DNA of 64,000 nt from Mucilaginibacter gracilis (GCF_003633615.1 NZ_RBKU01000001.1:5208001-5272000), one strand, 5' to 3'. Numbered from the stretch's first letter, positions 36,156-46,195 are shown. The notes: generated by a model from the letters alone, not told the origin. Program-made: numbers and translations.

Positions 36156-36244
36156 TTATCACTCACAAAAAACATCATGATGTTTAACAAACACACAGCA
36201 TAATGAGTATCTTATTAGTATTCAATATTGTTTAGTTAAGGGAC

Positions 36245-36388
36245 GACCCCATCGGGGTCACAGGTCGGTAGCAAAACGAATTAAATAAAAATTTGTGCCG
36301 TAGGTACAACACCTGTATAAGTGGCATACCTAAGGCATGCAAACATGCATTTATTAATTGACTACCGACCTTTTGCACCGATGGTGCA
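36245..36388. repeat. palindrome-rich interspersed repeat element
   Basis: A 144-base unit bracketed by GGTCGGTAG (36263-36271) and its inverted copy CTACCGACC (36362-36370). It is preceded by the palindrome GACCCCATCGGGGTC (36245-36259) and followed by TGCACCGATGGTGCA (36374-36388). Inside lie a partial palindrome around GCATACCTAAGGCATGC and an ATGC-AAAC-ATGC pair. It has the look of the multi-hairpin repeats scattered between genes in Sphingobacteriaceae. No coding content. It occupies the gap between the T9SS terminator and the GH3 gene. Confidence 0.6.
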
Positions 36389-36488
36389 TTCTTAAATAGC
36401 TTAACTAAACTACATTGATTGATAAATCCTCGTTGGTGGTTTATCTTAAAACAACTAATACTTGAATAAAAAGTTAAGCAACCATCAA

Positions 36489-38678
36489 TCAATTTACGGT
36501 AAAAGCAGCCGTTAACTTTTTATCGGTAGAACTGCTACCAACAAAAACCTGATAGGTTCCGGGGTAAAGTTTCCAGCTATGCTTTTTCAAGTCCCACTTT
36601 TGCAGGTCCTTTAAAGCCACCCTTAAATTAACTGCCGATTGCGAACCTTTTAATATGCTTACCCGCTTAAATGCCTTTAATTCTTTTAATGGCATCCGCT
36701 CGGCATTGGGGTATTCAATGTAGGCCTGCACCACTTCGTCGGCATCCAAATTACCTACGTTTTTTACGTTAAGTTGCAAGTTTATTACATCGTTTAAGCT
36801 GTAGGTGGCTGCGGGTTTTTCAATCCAGTTGTAAGCAAATTGAGTATAACTCAAGCCAAAGCCAAAGGGGTATTCTACAGCACCGTTAAAGTACCGGTAG
36901 GTGCGGTTTTTCATGGCATAGCTTTTAAAATCGGGCAGGTCGTTAACCGATTTATAAAACGTAAGCGGCAAATGGCCCGACGGCGAAACCTCCCCAAATA
37001 GCAAATCGGCAAATGCGTTACCTGCTTGCTGGCCGGGGTACCAGGCCAATATAATAGCATCGGCATAAGGTTCAATAGCAGCAATATCAACCGCGCTGCC
37101 TGCGGTAACTACTGCAATAATAGGCTTATTGGGTACACCTTTGCGCAGTGCCTTCATAAAGGCAATATTACCGGCGGGCAAACTCAAGCTAGCCTTATCG
37201 CCCACCGTTGGCGATAAAAAGGCATCACCGGCCTCGCCTTCCATAACAGGCGTTAGGCCAATAACGGCTATAGCAACATCGCTATTACCTGCGGCCCATA
37301 TCCCACCAAAATGTGTGGTATCGGTATAGCTGCAACCTAAATCGTACTCAACGCGGGTACCTAAACCAACGGCAGCCGTTACACCTTCAACAAAATCAAC
37401 CATTTGGCTGTTAACACCGTGGTAGCTACCAACCATGGCATCCATAGATGTGGCGTTGCTGCCCAATACAGTAATACTACTGTAATTGCCTTTTTTTAAG
37501 GGTAAAATATTATTGCTGTTTTTTAGCAATACCATGCTTTGCTGCGCCGCCCTGCGCGATAATGCAACATGGGCTGCGTTACTAATGCTATCGGCACCAT
37601 AGGTGGCGTAGGGGCTTTTTGCGGCATCATCAAAAAAACCAAGTTTAAACTGCGTGCGCAACAAACGGGTAAGCGCCGCATTAATTTCCGCCTCGGTAAC
37701 CAGGTTTTGTTTTACGGCCTGTAACAAATCATTCTGAAGAATGCTCGAACAATCTAAACTCACGCCAGCCTTAATGGCGGCAGCAGCTACCTCCACGCCC
37801 GATGGCATAACCTTGTGGGTTAAAAAAACATCATCAAGCGCACCACAATCGGTAACTACGTGTCCTTTAAAACCCCACTCGTTCATCAGTATATTTTTAA
37901 GGTACGATGTACTTACAGAATTTGGTTCGTTGTTTACGCGGTTATAGGCCGTCATTACGGATTCAACTCCGTTATCAACCAATGCCTTAAATGCTGGCAG
38001 ATAGGTTTCGCGCAGGTCTTTTTCATCCACAATGGCATCAAACGAATCGCGCACAGCTTCGGGGCCGCTATGGGCTACAAAATGTTTGGCTGTGGCCGAT
38101 GTTTTTAAATGGTTAACATCATTGCCCTGCATACCTTTAACATAGGCTACGCCCATATTAGCCGTTAAAAAAGGGTCTTCGCCGTAGGTTTCCTGGCCAC
38201 GGCCCCAGCGCGGGTCGCGGAAAATATTAATATTGGGCGACCAAAATGTGAGGCCCATATACTGCAAATGCTTGTTTTGTTGTGATGTGAGGTTATACTT
38301 AGCCCTCGCTTCGGTGGATATGGCTGTAGCTACCTGCTGCAATAACGCCGGGTTAAAGGTAGCAGCCATGCCAATAGCCTGCGGAAAAATAGTTGCCTGC
38401 CCGGCGCGCGCTACACCATGCAAACCCTCGTTCCACCAGTTATAGGCAGGTATGCCCAGCCGTGGAACCGCTTCCGCGCGGTAACCTAAAAGCGATACCT
38501 TTTCGGCCAGGGTTAGCTGGCTTATTAAATTTTTAATCCTGCTTTCTATAGGTTGCCCGGCATCTTTGTAGCTTTCGGAATTTTGCGCATGCGCATTAAC
38601 CGTTAACAGCAGCAGGGCACTGTATGTTATTAACCTTAAAATTATTTTAGTTTTAATTGGGTAATGGATGGGTGCCAT
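36489..38678 (-). CDS. glycoside hydrolase family 3 beta-glycosidase
   Basis: 729 residues with a signal peptide (to about 33, VNAHAQN). GH3 N-terminal barrel (about 45-370) containing the nucleophile region HVVTDCGALDD (Asp near 276), GH3 C-terminal sandwich (about 405-600) and a fibronectin-III-like end (about 650-725: AYIEYPNAERMPLKELKAFKR). The motifs (WWNEGLHGVARAGQATIFPQ, GRGQETYGEDPFLT) are those of beta-xylosidase/beta-glucosidase type GH3 enzymes; exact sugar unknown. Periplasmic or secreted. Divergent from the ROK regulator across 153 bases, suggesting shared control. Confidence 0.9.
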   Translation of the reverse strand: MAPIHYPIKTKIILRLITYSALLLLTVNAHAQNSESYKDAGQPIESRIKNLISQLTLAEKVSLLGYRAEAVPRLGIPAYNWWNEGLHGVARAGQATIFPQAIGMAATFNPALLQQVATAISTEARAKYNLTSQQNKHLQYMGLTFWSPNINIFRDPRWGRGQETYGEDPFLTANMGVAYVKGMQGNDVNHLKTSATAKHFVAHSGPEAVRDSFDAIVDEKDLRETYLPAFKALVDNGVESVMTAYNRVNNEPNSVSTSYLKNILMNEWGFKGHVVTDCGALDDVFLTHKVMPSGVEVAAAAIKAGVSLDCSSILQNDLLQAVKQNLVTEAEINAALTRLLRTQFKLGFFDDAAKSPYATYGADSISNAAHVALSRRAAQQSMVLLKNSNNILPLKKGNYSSITVLGSNATSMDAMVGSYHGVNSQMVDFVEGVTAAVGLGTRVEYDLGCSYTDTTHFGGIWAAGNSDVAIAVIGLTPVMEGEAGDAFLSPTVGDKASLSLPAGNIAFMKALRKGVPNKPIIAVVTAGSAVDIAAIEPYADAIILAWYPGQQAGNAFADLLFGEVSPSGHLPLTFYKSVNDLPDFKSYAMKNRTYRYFNGAVEYPFGFGLSYTQFAYNWIEKPAATYSLNDVINLQLNVKNVGNLDADEVVQAYIEYPNAERMPLKELKAFKRVSILKGSQSAVNLRVALKDLQKWDLKKHSWKLYPGTYQVFVGSSSTDKKLTAAFTVN

Positions 38679-38752
38679 GCTTATAATTTAATTAAATGCT
38701 GATAATAGTTTCAAAACAACCAATTGCTTCTATTTGTATGAGCTAAACTATT

Positions 38753-38783
38753 AAAAACTTTTTAAAAAATTTATAAAGTTTTT
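38753..38783. promoter_or_regulatory. inverted repeat in the GH3/ROK divergent promoter region
   Basis: AAAAACTTT (38753-38761) and AAAGTTTTT (38775-38783) are perfect 9-base arms around 13 bases, midway between the divergent GH3 and ROK starts. An AT-rich inverted repeat is the usual form of a ROK-family operator, but AT-richness of the region lowers confidence. Confidence 0.4.
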
Positions 38784-38831
38784 TAAATTCTTGTTTTTAA
38801 TTGCTAAATATGTACTATAATTTAATTGATA

Positions 38832-40061
38832 ATGGTGAAGGATGATATTACTACGCTGGTAAATTACAGCGAAATAGTAAAGTATTTATATTATAACAAA
38901 GTTGCCTCTAACACAGATATTAGTTCGTATATCCACAAAAGCATTCCCAATACCTTAAAAGTTTTAAACGAACTGATTAAGGACGGCTATGTTAAAGAGA
39001 ATGGTTTAGGCATTTCAAGCGGTGGGCGCAAGCCCCTCACCTACTCGTTAATACCCAACGAGTTATTTATTTTATCGGTAGCCATGGATCAGTTTGCTAC
39101 GCAAATGGTTATTGTTGATATTAACAACACGTTTGTAACCCCGGTAGGTTATTATAAGTTTGACCTATACCGCCAAACCGAAGGTATTGATACCCTAACC
39201 AATTATATTAATAAATTTATTGAAAACTCGGGCATAGCCCGCAATAAAATACTTGGCTTGGGTATTTCTATGCCGGGCTTCATTGATGTTGAAAAAGGCA
39301 TCAACCACAGTTACCTGCGCTTAACCGACGATACTTTAGTAAGCCATCTGGAAAAAAGCACGCTGCTGCCCGTTTTTATTGATAACGATAGCACTGCAAT
39401 TGCCCTGGCCGAGCAAAAATTTGGCATTGCTGCCGATAAAAAAAATGTAATGGTTATTAACCTGGGCTGGGGAATTGGCCTCGGTATGATTTTAAATGGC
39501 GAAATTTTTAGGGGCCATAACGGTTTAGCGGGCGAGTTTAGCCATATCCCCTTGTTTAAGAATGGCAAATTGTGTACCTGCGGCAAACACGGCTGTTTAG
39601 AAACCGAAGCTTCGTTTATAGCAGTTGCAGCAAAAGCAACCGAGGGTATTAAGCAAGGTTTTGCAAGCAGTTTGGCGGGTTACGATGTTATTGATGCCGA
39701 TGCAATTATAAAGGAAGCCATTAAGGGCGACATTTTTTCGGTAAAGTTATTATCCGAAGCTGCCTACCTGGTAGGGCAGGGCCTGGCAATCCTTATCCAT
39801 TTAATGAACCCTGCGGCTATAGTTTTGAGCGGGAAAGGCAGCATTGTTGGCAAATTATGGATGGCACCAATACAACAAGCCATTAACGAGCACTGCATAC
39901 CCAAACTTACAGATCAAACCGCGCTGCTTATTTCAAACCTCAACTCAAAGGCCCAGTTAATTGGCAGCGCAGCCCTGGTGGTTGAAAGCCTGGGCAAGCT
40001 TTTTCAAAGTAAGCTTACGGCAATTCATAATCAGCAAACAGCCTTAGAGAGTTCATATTAA
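38832..40061 (+). CDS. ROK family transcriptional regulator (NagC/XylR-like)
   Basis: 409 residues from the ATG at 38832 (MVKDDITTLVNYSE). A winged helix-turn-helix occupies about 10-70 (KYLYYNKVASNTDISSYIHK, VLNELIKDGYVKENGLGISS). A ROK sugar-binding domain follows (about 80-400) with the ATP-fold DNDSTAIALAEQ, GEFSHIPL and the zinc motif CTCGKHGCLE. ROK repressors such as NagC respond to amino sugar phosphates or free sugars. Leading the operon that carries GH20, NagB and GH2 enzymes, it is the likely sensor for glucosamine- or mannose-type products. Its own stop is 48 bases before the GH2 gene. Confidence 0.92.
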   Translation: MVKDDITTLVNYSEIVKYLYYNKVASNTDISSYIHKSIPNTLKVLNELIKDGYVKENGLGISSGGRKPLTYSLIPNELFILSVAMDQFATQMVIVDINNTFVTPVGYYKFDLYRQTEGIDTLTNYINKFIENSGIARNKILGLGISMPGFIDVEKGINHSYLRLTDDTLVSHLEKSTLLPVFIDNDSTAIALAEQKFGIAADKKNVMVINLGWGIGLGMILNGEIFRGHNGLAGEFSHIPLFKNGKLCTCGKHGCLETEASFIAVAAKATEGIKQGFASSLAGYDVIDADAIIKEAIKGDIFSVKLLSEAAYLVGQGLAILIHLMNPAAIVLSGKGSIVGKLWMAPIQQAINEHCIPKLTDQTALLISNLNSKAQLIGSAALVVESLGKLFQSKLTAIHNQQTALESSY

Positions 40062-40109
40062 AATGAGAAACTTTAATTAACTATCAAAAAAAAGAATTAA
40101 ATATCGGTA

Positions 40110-42776
40110 ATGACTAAAATAAAACTATTCAAAAAAAGGTTCTTATCCATTATACTAACTGTGCTTTTAGTCGCAGCCATTAGCGAGGGCTTTGCCCAAA
40201 ATAGCCACGAACTAAACAACGGTTGGAAATGCGAAAAGAAAGGCAACGTTACTGCCGACGGAAACCAAATATCGAAAATTGATTTCCTCGTTAATTCATG
40301 GATAAAAGCCACCGTACCCGGAACAGTTTTAACTACCTTACTGGATAACCAACAAATTGCCGACCCTTTTTGGGGCATGAACAACGCCCACATTAAAGAT
40401 ATTTTCAATACCGGCCGCGATTATTACACCTACTGGTTTGTAAACGATTTTAACCACAATTTACCTACCGGCGATGAGCAGGTATACCTTAATTTGCGAG
40501 GTGTAAATTACAGCTGCGAGGTTTATTTAAACGGTAAAAAGTTAAATAATAAAACGCATTATGGCATGTTTTTGCGCCAATGCTATAACATTACGGCTTT
40601 CATTAACAAAACGGGTAAAAACCGTTTAGCTGTATTAGTTTATCCGCCAAACCCCGTTGGCGACCCCAATGGCGGCCAGGGCGGCGACGGGCAAATTGCC
40701 AAAAACGTGGGTCTGCAATATACCGCCGGGTGGGACTGGATACAACCCATGCGCGACCGAAATACGGGTATTTGGGATAAAGTTAATATCGACAATACAG
40801 GAGCCATAAAAATTTCGGACACGCATGTGGTTACATTGGTTCCGGGTGTGCGGCAGGTTGAGGGCAAGCAAGCACCCGCAATTATAAAGGTAACCACCAC
40901 GGTAACAAACCCTACCAATAAAATGGTGCAGGGTGTTTTGCAATATACTTTAAACGGCCAAACCGTATCGCAAAACGTAGCTGTAAAACCACACACAGCG
41001 TTAGATGTTAAACTGAACGATTTTATTTTAAACAACCCTAAACTTTGGTGGCCAAATGGCTATGGCACAACTTATTTGTATAAAAGCACAATTAGGTTTT
41101 TAACAGGCGCGAGCCGGGTTTCCGACATGAAAGTTATTGATATTGGCGTGCGCGAACTGCAAACCAGTTGGAACAGCCAAACGCAAAGCAGACAAATTGA
41201 GGTTAACGGTCAAAAAATATTTATTAAAGGCGGCAACTGGATTATCTCGGATGCGATGCTGCGCTTTAGCGATGCCCGTTACGATGCCGAGATACGCTTT
41301 CACCGCGATATGAACCTCAATACCATACGGGTTTGGGGTGGCGCATTAGTGGAGCGCCCTGAGTTTTATGATACCTGTGATAAATACGGAATGCTGGTTT
41401 TTCAGGATTTCTGGATCTCGGGCGATGCCAACGGGAGATGGGTTGACCCCATGAAAAAAGACGACCAGTGGACCCGTAGAAAATACCCCGACGACCATCA
41501 ACTGTATATTGCTTCGGTTGCAGACCAGGTAAAGCTGGTGCGTAACCACCCATCGTTGGCTATTTGGTGCGGCGGAAACGAGATAACCCCTCCCGAAGAT
41601 ATTTTATTGGCCGTTCGCGATTCTATCCTACCCAAACTGGATAACACGCGATGGTTTGTTGAGTACTCTAATTCGGATAAGATGTCGTTAAATACCATGG
41701 GTGGTAACGGCGACGGCCCTTATACCATTCAAGCCGATTCGTCTTTCTGGAAAGTGCGCACCTACCCTTTCAACTCCGAAATTGGTTCGGTTGGCCTTAA
41801 CGATTACGAATCCTTAAAACGGTTTATTCCGGCTCAAAACCTGGTGATGCCAAATTTTTCTGCGGCGAGCAAAACAACACAAATTGATTCTGTTTGGGAT
41901 TACCACAAGTATATTGGTTACGATGCCTCGGTTGATGCCTACGGCAAACCAACCGATACTAAAGATTTTGCTGCCAAAGCGCAGTTGGTAAACTACAACC
42001 AGTACCGTGCCCTTGCCGAAGGCTTTAGCAACCACATGTGGGATTGGTACACCGGTTTTATAATATGGAAAACACAAAACCCATGGACTGCCATGCGCGG
42101 CCAAATGTATGATTACTACCTGGACCCTAATGCCTGCCTTTACGGCTTAAAAAACGGTGCAGAACCTTTGCATGTAATGTACAACCCTTTAAACGGCATG
42201 GTTACCATAGTTAACAACACGTTTGAAACCAAACGCGATTTAATGCTGGTGATAAAAACCATTGACATAAACGGAAAAGAGAACGTAATAACACAGGTTT
42301 TTGAAGAAATACAACCATCATCGGCCAAAGGTTACGCGCCTATAAAAAAAGCCATTGCAGATATTGCACAAAACGAAGGCACATTTTTATCGCTACAGCT
42401 ATTAAATGTACAGCAAAAGGTGGTAAGCAATAACCTTTATTGGCTACCCAATGCTGCCGGTGTTTACTCGGGTTTGCAAAAAATGGCACCTTCACAGCTT
42501 AATGTAAAAGCCACGCAAGTATCGGCGGGTAAAATACAGGTTACTTTAACCAACCCGACCAATGCTCCGGTTGCGTTTTTCAACCGCTTATCGTTGGTTG
42601 ATGCGCAAACCAATAACCGCCTGCTACCCGTGTTTTATAGTGATAATTACATCTCGGTTTTACCCGGCGCAAACCAGGTAATTATGATGGATTATGACGC
42701 GAGAAAATACAAAAACCTGCCGTTGGTGAGCATAAGCGGCTGGAACTTTAACGAAAAAACATTCAATATCAAATAA
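40110..42776 (+). CDS. glycoside hydrolase family 2 (beta-mannosidase/exo-glucosaminidase-like)
   Basis: 888 residues with a signal peptide (to about 30, ISEGFAQ). Sugar-binding jelly roll (about 35-210: VPGTVLTTLLDNQQI, YLNLRGVNYSCEVYLNGKK), immunoglobulin-like domain (about 215-340), TIM barrel (about 345-680) with acid/base E491 in WCGGNE and a candidate nucleophile E557 in NSEIGS, then C-terminal beta domains. The layout matches GH2 beta-mannosidases and CsxA-type exo-beta-D-glucosaminidases. The neighbours (nagB, GH20) favour an amino-sugar or N-glycan-core substrate, but the choice cannot be settled here. Second gene of the operon. Confidence 0.88.
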   Translation: MTKIKLFKKRFLSIILTVLLVAAISEGFAQNSHELNNGWKCEKKGNVTADGNQISKIDFLVNSWIKATVPGTVLTTLLDNQQIADPFWGMNNAHIKDIFNTGRDYYTYWFVNDFNHNLPTGDEQVYLNLRGVNYSCEVYLNGKKLNNKTHYGMFLRQCYNITAFINKTGKNRLAVLVYPPNPVGDPNGGQGGDGQIAKNVGLQYTAGWDWIQPMRDRNTGIWDKVNIDNTGAIKISDTHVVTLVPGVRQVEGKQAPAIIKVTTTVTNPTNKMVQGVLQYTLNGQTVSQNVAVKPHTALDVKLNDFILNNPKLWWPNGYGTTYLYKSTIRFLTGASRVSDMKVIDIGVRELQTSWNSQTQSRQIEVNGQKIFIKGGNWIISDAMLRFSDARYDAEIRFHRDMNLNTIRVWGGALVERPEFYDTCDKYGMLVFQDFWISGDANGRWVDPMKKDDQWTRRKYPDDHQLYIASVADQVKLVRNHPSLAIWCGGNEITPPEDILLAVRDSILPKLDNTRWFVEYSNSDKMSLNTMGGNGDGPYTIQADSSFWKVRTYPFNSEIGSVGLNDYESLKRFIPAQNLVMPNFSAASKTTQIDSVWDYHKYIGYDASVDAYGKPTDTKDFAAKAQLVNYNQYRALAEGFSNHMWDWYTGFIIWKTQNPWTAMRGQMYDYYLDPNACLYGLKNGAEPLHVMYNPLNGMVTIVNNTFETKRDLMLVIKTIDINGKENVITQVFEEIQPSSAKGYAPIKKAIADIAQNEGTFLSLQLLNVQQKVVSNNLYWLPNAAGVYSGLQKMAPSQLNVKATQVSAGKIQVTLTNPTNAPVAFFNRLSLVDAQTNNRLLPVFYSDNYISVLPGANQVIMMDYDARKYKNLPLVSISGWNFNEKTFNIK

Positions 42777-42807
42777 CATATAAACACCCCAGAGCAACAA
42801 CAAAACT

Positions 42808-44724
42808 ATGGCAAGGTTAAATTTATTAGAAGAAACGCGTTACGAAAAGCTGCCTGTAACCGTATTCCCGACGGCAAATTCAGCGTCGATAAGTGTAGCG
42901 AGACGAATTGCGGATATCATTAAATCTAAAAGCGACGGTGAAAAAACCGTTTTAGGTTTAGCAACCGGGGCAACACCGGTAAAAGTATATGCCGAACTGG
43001 TGCGTTTACACCGCGAAGAAGGTTTGAGTTTTAAAAACGTAATAACCTTTAACCTGGACGAGTATTACCCCATGAAACCCTTAGCCGCCCAAAGCTATGT
43101 GGCTTTTATGAAGGAGAATTTATTTGACCATGTTGATATTGAATGGAAAAACATCAATATACCCGACGGAACGCTTGACGCGGATTACCTGCAAGCTTAC
43201 TGCTACGAATACGAACAAAAAATAACCCGCCTTGGCGGCCTTGATTTGCAAATACTCGGCATTGGTCGCACCGGGCACATCGGTTTTAACGAACCAGGCT
43301 CGGCACCAAATTCGGGCACCCGTTTAGTTACGCTTGACGACTTAACGCGCCGTGATGCATCGCACGATTTTGGTGGTAAAGAAAACGTACCTGTAAAGGC
43401 CATTACAATGGGTATTGGCACCATATTTAAGGCCAAAGAAATTATATTGATGGCCTGGAGCCAAAAAAAGGCCTCCATCATCAAAAAAGCGGTAGAAGGC
43501 GAAATATCTTCGGATGTGCCTGCTACATACCTGCAACTATCAGATAATGTAGAATTTATATTAGACGAGGGTGCAGCATCATCCCTAACCAGGTTTGATA
43601 CACCATGGCTGGTAAAAGATTGCGTGTGGAAGGATTTGCTGATTAAAAAAGCGGTAATATGGCTCGCTACGGCACTTAACAAACCCGTGCTTAAACTAAC
43701 CGAAGAAGATTACAACAACCACGGCATGGCCCAGCTTGCCACCGAAAAAGGGCCGGTTTACAACATTAACATCAACATTTTCAACAAAGTACAACATACC
43801 ATTACCGGCTGGCCCGGTGGCAAACCCGATGCCGACGACAGCCAACGGCCAGAGCGCGCTAATCCCGCCAAAAAGCGGTCGGTTATTTTTTCGCCACACC
43901 CTGATGACGATGTGATCTCGATGGGCGGAACATTTATCCGCCTGGTAGACCAAGGTCATGAGGTACATGTAGCCTACCAAACATCGGGCAATACCGCCGT
44001 TTGGGATGATGATGCTTTGCGGTACGTGGAGTTTGCCATTGATTTTGCCGAGAGCCAGGGCCAGGATAACACAAAACTAAAAACCTTGTATCAGAGTATG
44101 AGGCAGTTTTTAACTGCCAAACAGCCTAATCAGGCCGACACGCCGGAAATTAAAACCGTAAAGGGGCTCATCCGCAAGGGCGAGGCAATAGCCGGGGCAC
44201 GTTTTGCCGGTTTACCCGATAACCAGATACATTTACAGGATCTTCCTTTTTACGATCGCTTAAAAGTGAGTAAAAATGTGGATTTTGAGGATGATATTGT
44301 GCAAACCATGCAATTGCTTAACGAGATAAAACCTCACCAGATATTTACAGCGGGCGATTTTGCCGACCCAAACGGCACCCATAAAGTTTGTTTTGACATT
44401 ATCATCAATGCCTTTAAAAGGTTGCAGCATGAGGCATGGACAAAAGACTGCTGGATATGGTTATACCGGGGAGCATGGCAAGAGTTTGAAACACACGAAA
44501 TTGAAATGGCCGTACCATTATCGCCACAAGAAGTGCTGCGTAAACGTTTGGCCATTTTTAAACACCAGTCGCAAAAAGATTTGCCCGTATTCCCCGGTGA
44601 TGATGCGCGAGAGTTTTGGGTTAGAGCCGAAGACCGTACCCGCGAAACAGCCTGCGCCTACGACCGTTTAGGTTTAGCCGAATATGAAGCGATGGAAGCT
44701 TTTGTACGCTATAAAATAGATTAA
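42808..44724 (+). CDS. nagB: glucosamine-6-phosphate deaminase fused to a PIG-L/LmbE deacetylase domain
   Basis: 638 residues, cytoplasmic (no signal). The NagB half (about 15-285) has VLGLATGATP, FNLDEY and the catalytic IGRTGHIGFNEPGS. The C-terminal half (about 350-610) is a PIG-L/LmbE domain with HPDDD (near residue 364), SMGGTFIRL and DPNGTHKVCFDI, including the metal-binding His/Asp residues. NagB converts GlcN-6-P to fructose-6-P and ammonia; the PIG-L part could remove the N-acetyl group first. Long NagB proteins of this type occur in other Bacteroidota. The gene sits 31 bases after GH2 and 39 before GH125, so intracellular use of released hexosamine is built into the operon. Confidence 0.92.
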   Translation: MARLNLLEETRYEKLPVTVFPTANSASISVARRIADIIKSKSDGEKTVLGLATGATPVKVYAELVRLHREEGLSFKNVITFNLDEYYPMKPLAAQSYVAFMKENLFDHVDIEWKNINIPDGTLDADYLQAYCYEYEQKITRLGGLDLQILGIGRTGHIGFNEPGSAPNSGTRLVTLDDLTRRDASHDFGGKENVPVKAITMGIGTIFKAKEIILMAWSQKKASIIKKAVEGEISSDVPATYLQLSDNVEFILDEGAASSLTRFDTPWLVKDCVWKDLLIKKAVIWLATALNKPVLKLTEEDYNNHGMAQLATEKGPVYNININIFNKVQHTITGWPGGKPDADDSQRPERANPAKKRSVIFSPHPDDDVISMGGTFIRLVDQGHEVHVAYQTSGNTAVWDDDALRYVEFAIDFAESQGQDNTKLKTLYQSMRQFLTAKQPNQADTPEIKTVKGLIRKGEAIAGARFAGLPDNQIHLQDLPFYDRLKVSKNVDFEDDIVQTMQLLNEIKPHQIFTAGDFADPNGTHKVCFDIIINAFKRLQHEAWTKDCWIWLYRGAWQEFETHEIEMAVPLSPQEVLRKRLAIFKHQSQKDLPVFPGDDAREFWVRAEDRTRETACAYDRLGLAEYEAMEAFVRYKID

Positions 44725-44763
44725 ATTAGCGGTGTAATTTATAACCGCAAACCAATATAGAGT

Positions 44764-46185
44764 ATGAAAAGAAGTGTTTTTCTGCAAAAGGCAGGTTTAC
44801 TGTCTGCTGGATTATTGTTTCGCCAAAATTTATTTGCGTCGGGTGTGGAGTTTAATAGTTTAAGGCCTGCACCTGGCAAACGTAATTTTAGCAGTAGCAG
44901 CGTTGATGCCGCCATTGAGCAATTTAAGGCCAAAGTAAACGACAAAGAGTTGGCCTGGCTTTTCGAAAACTGCTTCCCTAACACGCTCGATACAACGGTT
45001 TTTTATACCGAAGATAACGGCAAACCCGATACTTATGTAATTACAGGCGATATTGATGCCATGTGGCTGCGCGATAGTTCGGCGCAGGTTTGGCCTTATC
45101 TTACGTTTTTACAGAAGGACGAAAAATTAAAAAAAATGGTTGCCGGTCTTATCCACAGGCAGGCAAATTGCGTATTGAAAGACCCATTTGCTAACGCCTT
45201 TTATAAAGATGCCACCAAGGTTAGCGAATGGAAAAGCGATAACACGGATATGAAACCCGGCATCCATGAGCGGAAATGGGAAATTGACTCGTTATGTTAC
45301 CCTATCAGGCTGGCTTATAACTATTGGAAAAAAACCGGCGACACCTCCCCTTTTGATGCTAACTGGAAAAGTGCCATTGAGCTAACCTTAAAAACGTTTA
45401 CCGAGCAACAGCGTAAAAGCAATAACGGCAGCTACCACTTTCAGCGCGAAACTTCAAAGCCTACCGATACCTTACCTATGGATGGTTATGGCTTCCCCGT
45501 AAAACCAACGGGGCTCATTTGCTCCAGCTTCCGCCCCAGCGATGATGCTACTACGTATTCGTTTTTAATACCATCTAACTTTTTTGCATTAGTAAGCCTC
45601 AAACAAGCTGCCGAAATGGTAAAAGCCATTCATCACGACCAGCCCCTTGCCGACAACTTAAATGCCCTTGCCGCCGAAGTTGATAAAGCGTTAAAGGATA
45701 ACGCCATTGTTAACCACCCCAAATTTGGCAAAATTTATGCCTTTGAAATTGATGGTTTCGGCAACATCAACATGATGGACGATGCCAACGTCCCTGGTTT
45801 GCTTTCGCTGCCCTACTTAGGCTCGGTAGCAGTTAACGATGCCGTTTATCAAAATACGCGCAAATTTGTACTGTCGGATAGTAATCCGTTTTATTACAAG
45901 GGCAAGGCCGCAGCAGGTGTTGGCGGCCCACATGTTGGCAAAGCCGATATGATATGGCCCCTGAGCATTATCAGTCGTGGTTTAACCAGCCAGAGCGACG
46001 ATGAAATTAAGCTATGCATCAGCATGTTAAAAAACACCCACGCAGGTAAAGGCTTTATGCACGAATCCTTTAATAAAGATAACCCATCGTTATACACCCG
46101 TAGCTGGTTTGCCTGGGCAAACACCATTTTCGGCGAGTTTTTATGGAAGGTTTATCAAGAAAAACCCTATCTGTTAAATGCCTGA
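44764..46185 (+). CDS. glycoside hydrolase family 125 exo-alpha-1,6-mannosidase
   Basis: 473 residues. The start MKRSVFLQKAGLLSAGLLFRQNLFAS is a signal-type N-terminus. The GH125 (formerly DUF1237) alpha/alpha barrel covers about 50-470, with FYTEDNGKPDTYVITGDIDA, MWLRDSSAQVWPYL, the GLICSSFRPSDDATTYSFLI segment and AKDMIWPLSI-like KADMIWPLSI. GH125 enzymes remove non-reducing alpha-1,6-mannose from N-glycan-type chains in a metal-independent reaction. The gene lies 10 bases before the GH35 start. Confidence 0.93.
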   Translation: MKRSVFLQKAGLLSAGLLFRQNLFASGVEFNSLRPAPGKRNFSSSSVDAAIEQFKAKVNDKELAWLFENCFPNTLDTTVFYTEDNGKPDTYVITGDIDAMWLRDSSAQVWPYLTFLQKDEKLKKMVAGLIHRQANCVLKDPFANAFYKDATKVSEWKSDNTDMKPGIHERKWEIDSLCYPIRLAYNYWKKTGDTSPFDANWKSAIELTLKTFTEQQRKSNNGSYHFQRETSKPTDTLPMDGYGFPVKPTGLICSSFRPSDDATTYSFLIPSNFFALVSLKQAAEMVKAIHHDQPLADNLNALAAEVDKALKDNAIVNHPKFGKIYAFEIDGFGNINMMDDANVPGLLSLPYLGSVAVNDAVYQNTRKFVLSDSNPFYYKGKAAAGVGGPHVGKADMIWPLSIISRGLTSQSDDEIKLCISMLKNTHAGKGFMHESFNKDNPSLYTRSWFAWANTIFGEFLWKVYQEKPYLLNA

Positions 46186-46195
46186 TCATCCTATC

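Noticed and set aside
36232..36492. 86-codon minus-strand open frame after the T9SS operon
   Set aside because: Lies across the palindromic repeat element and has no protein-like features.
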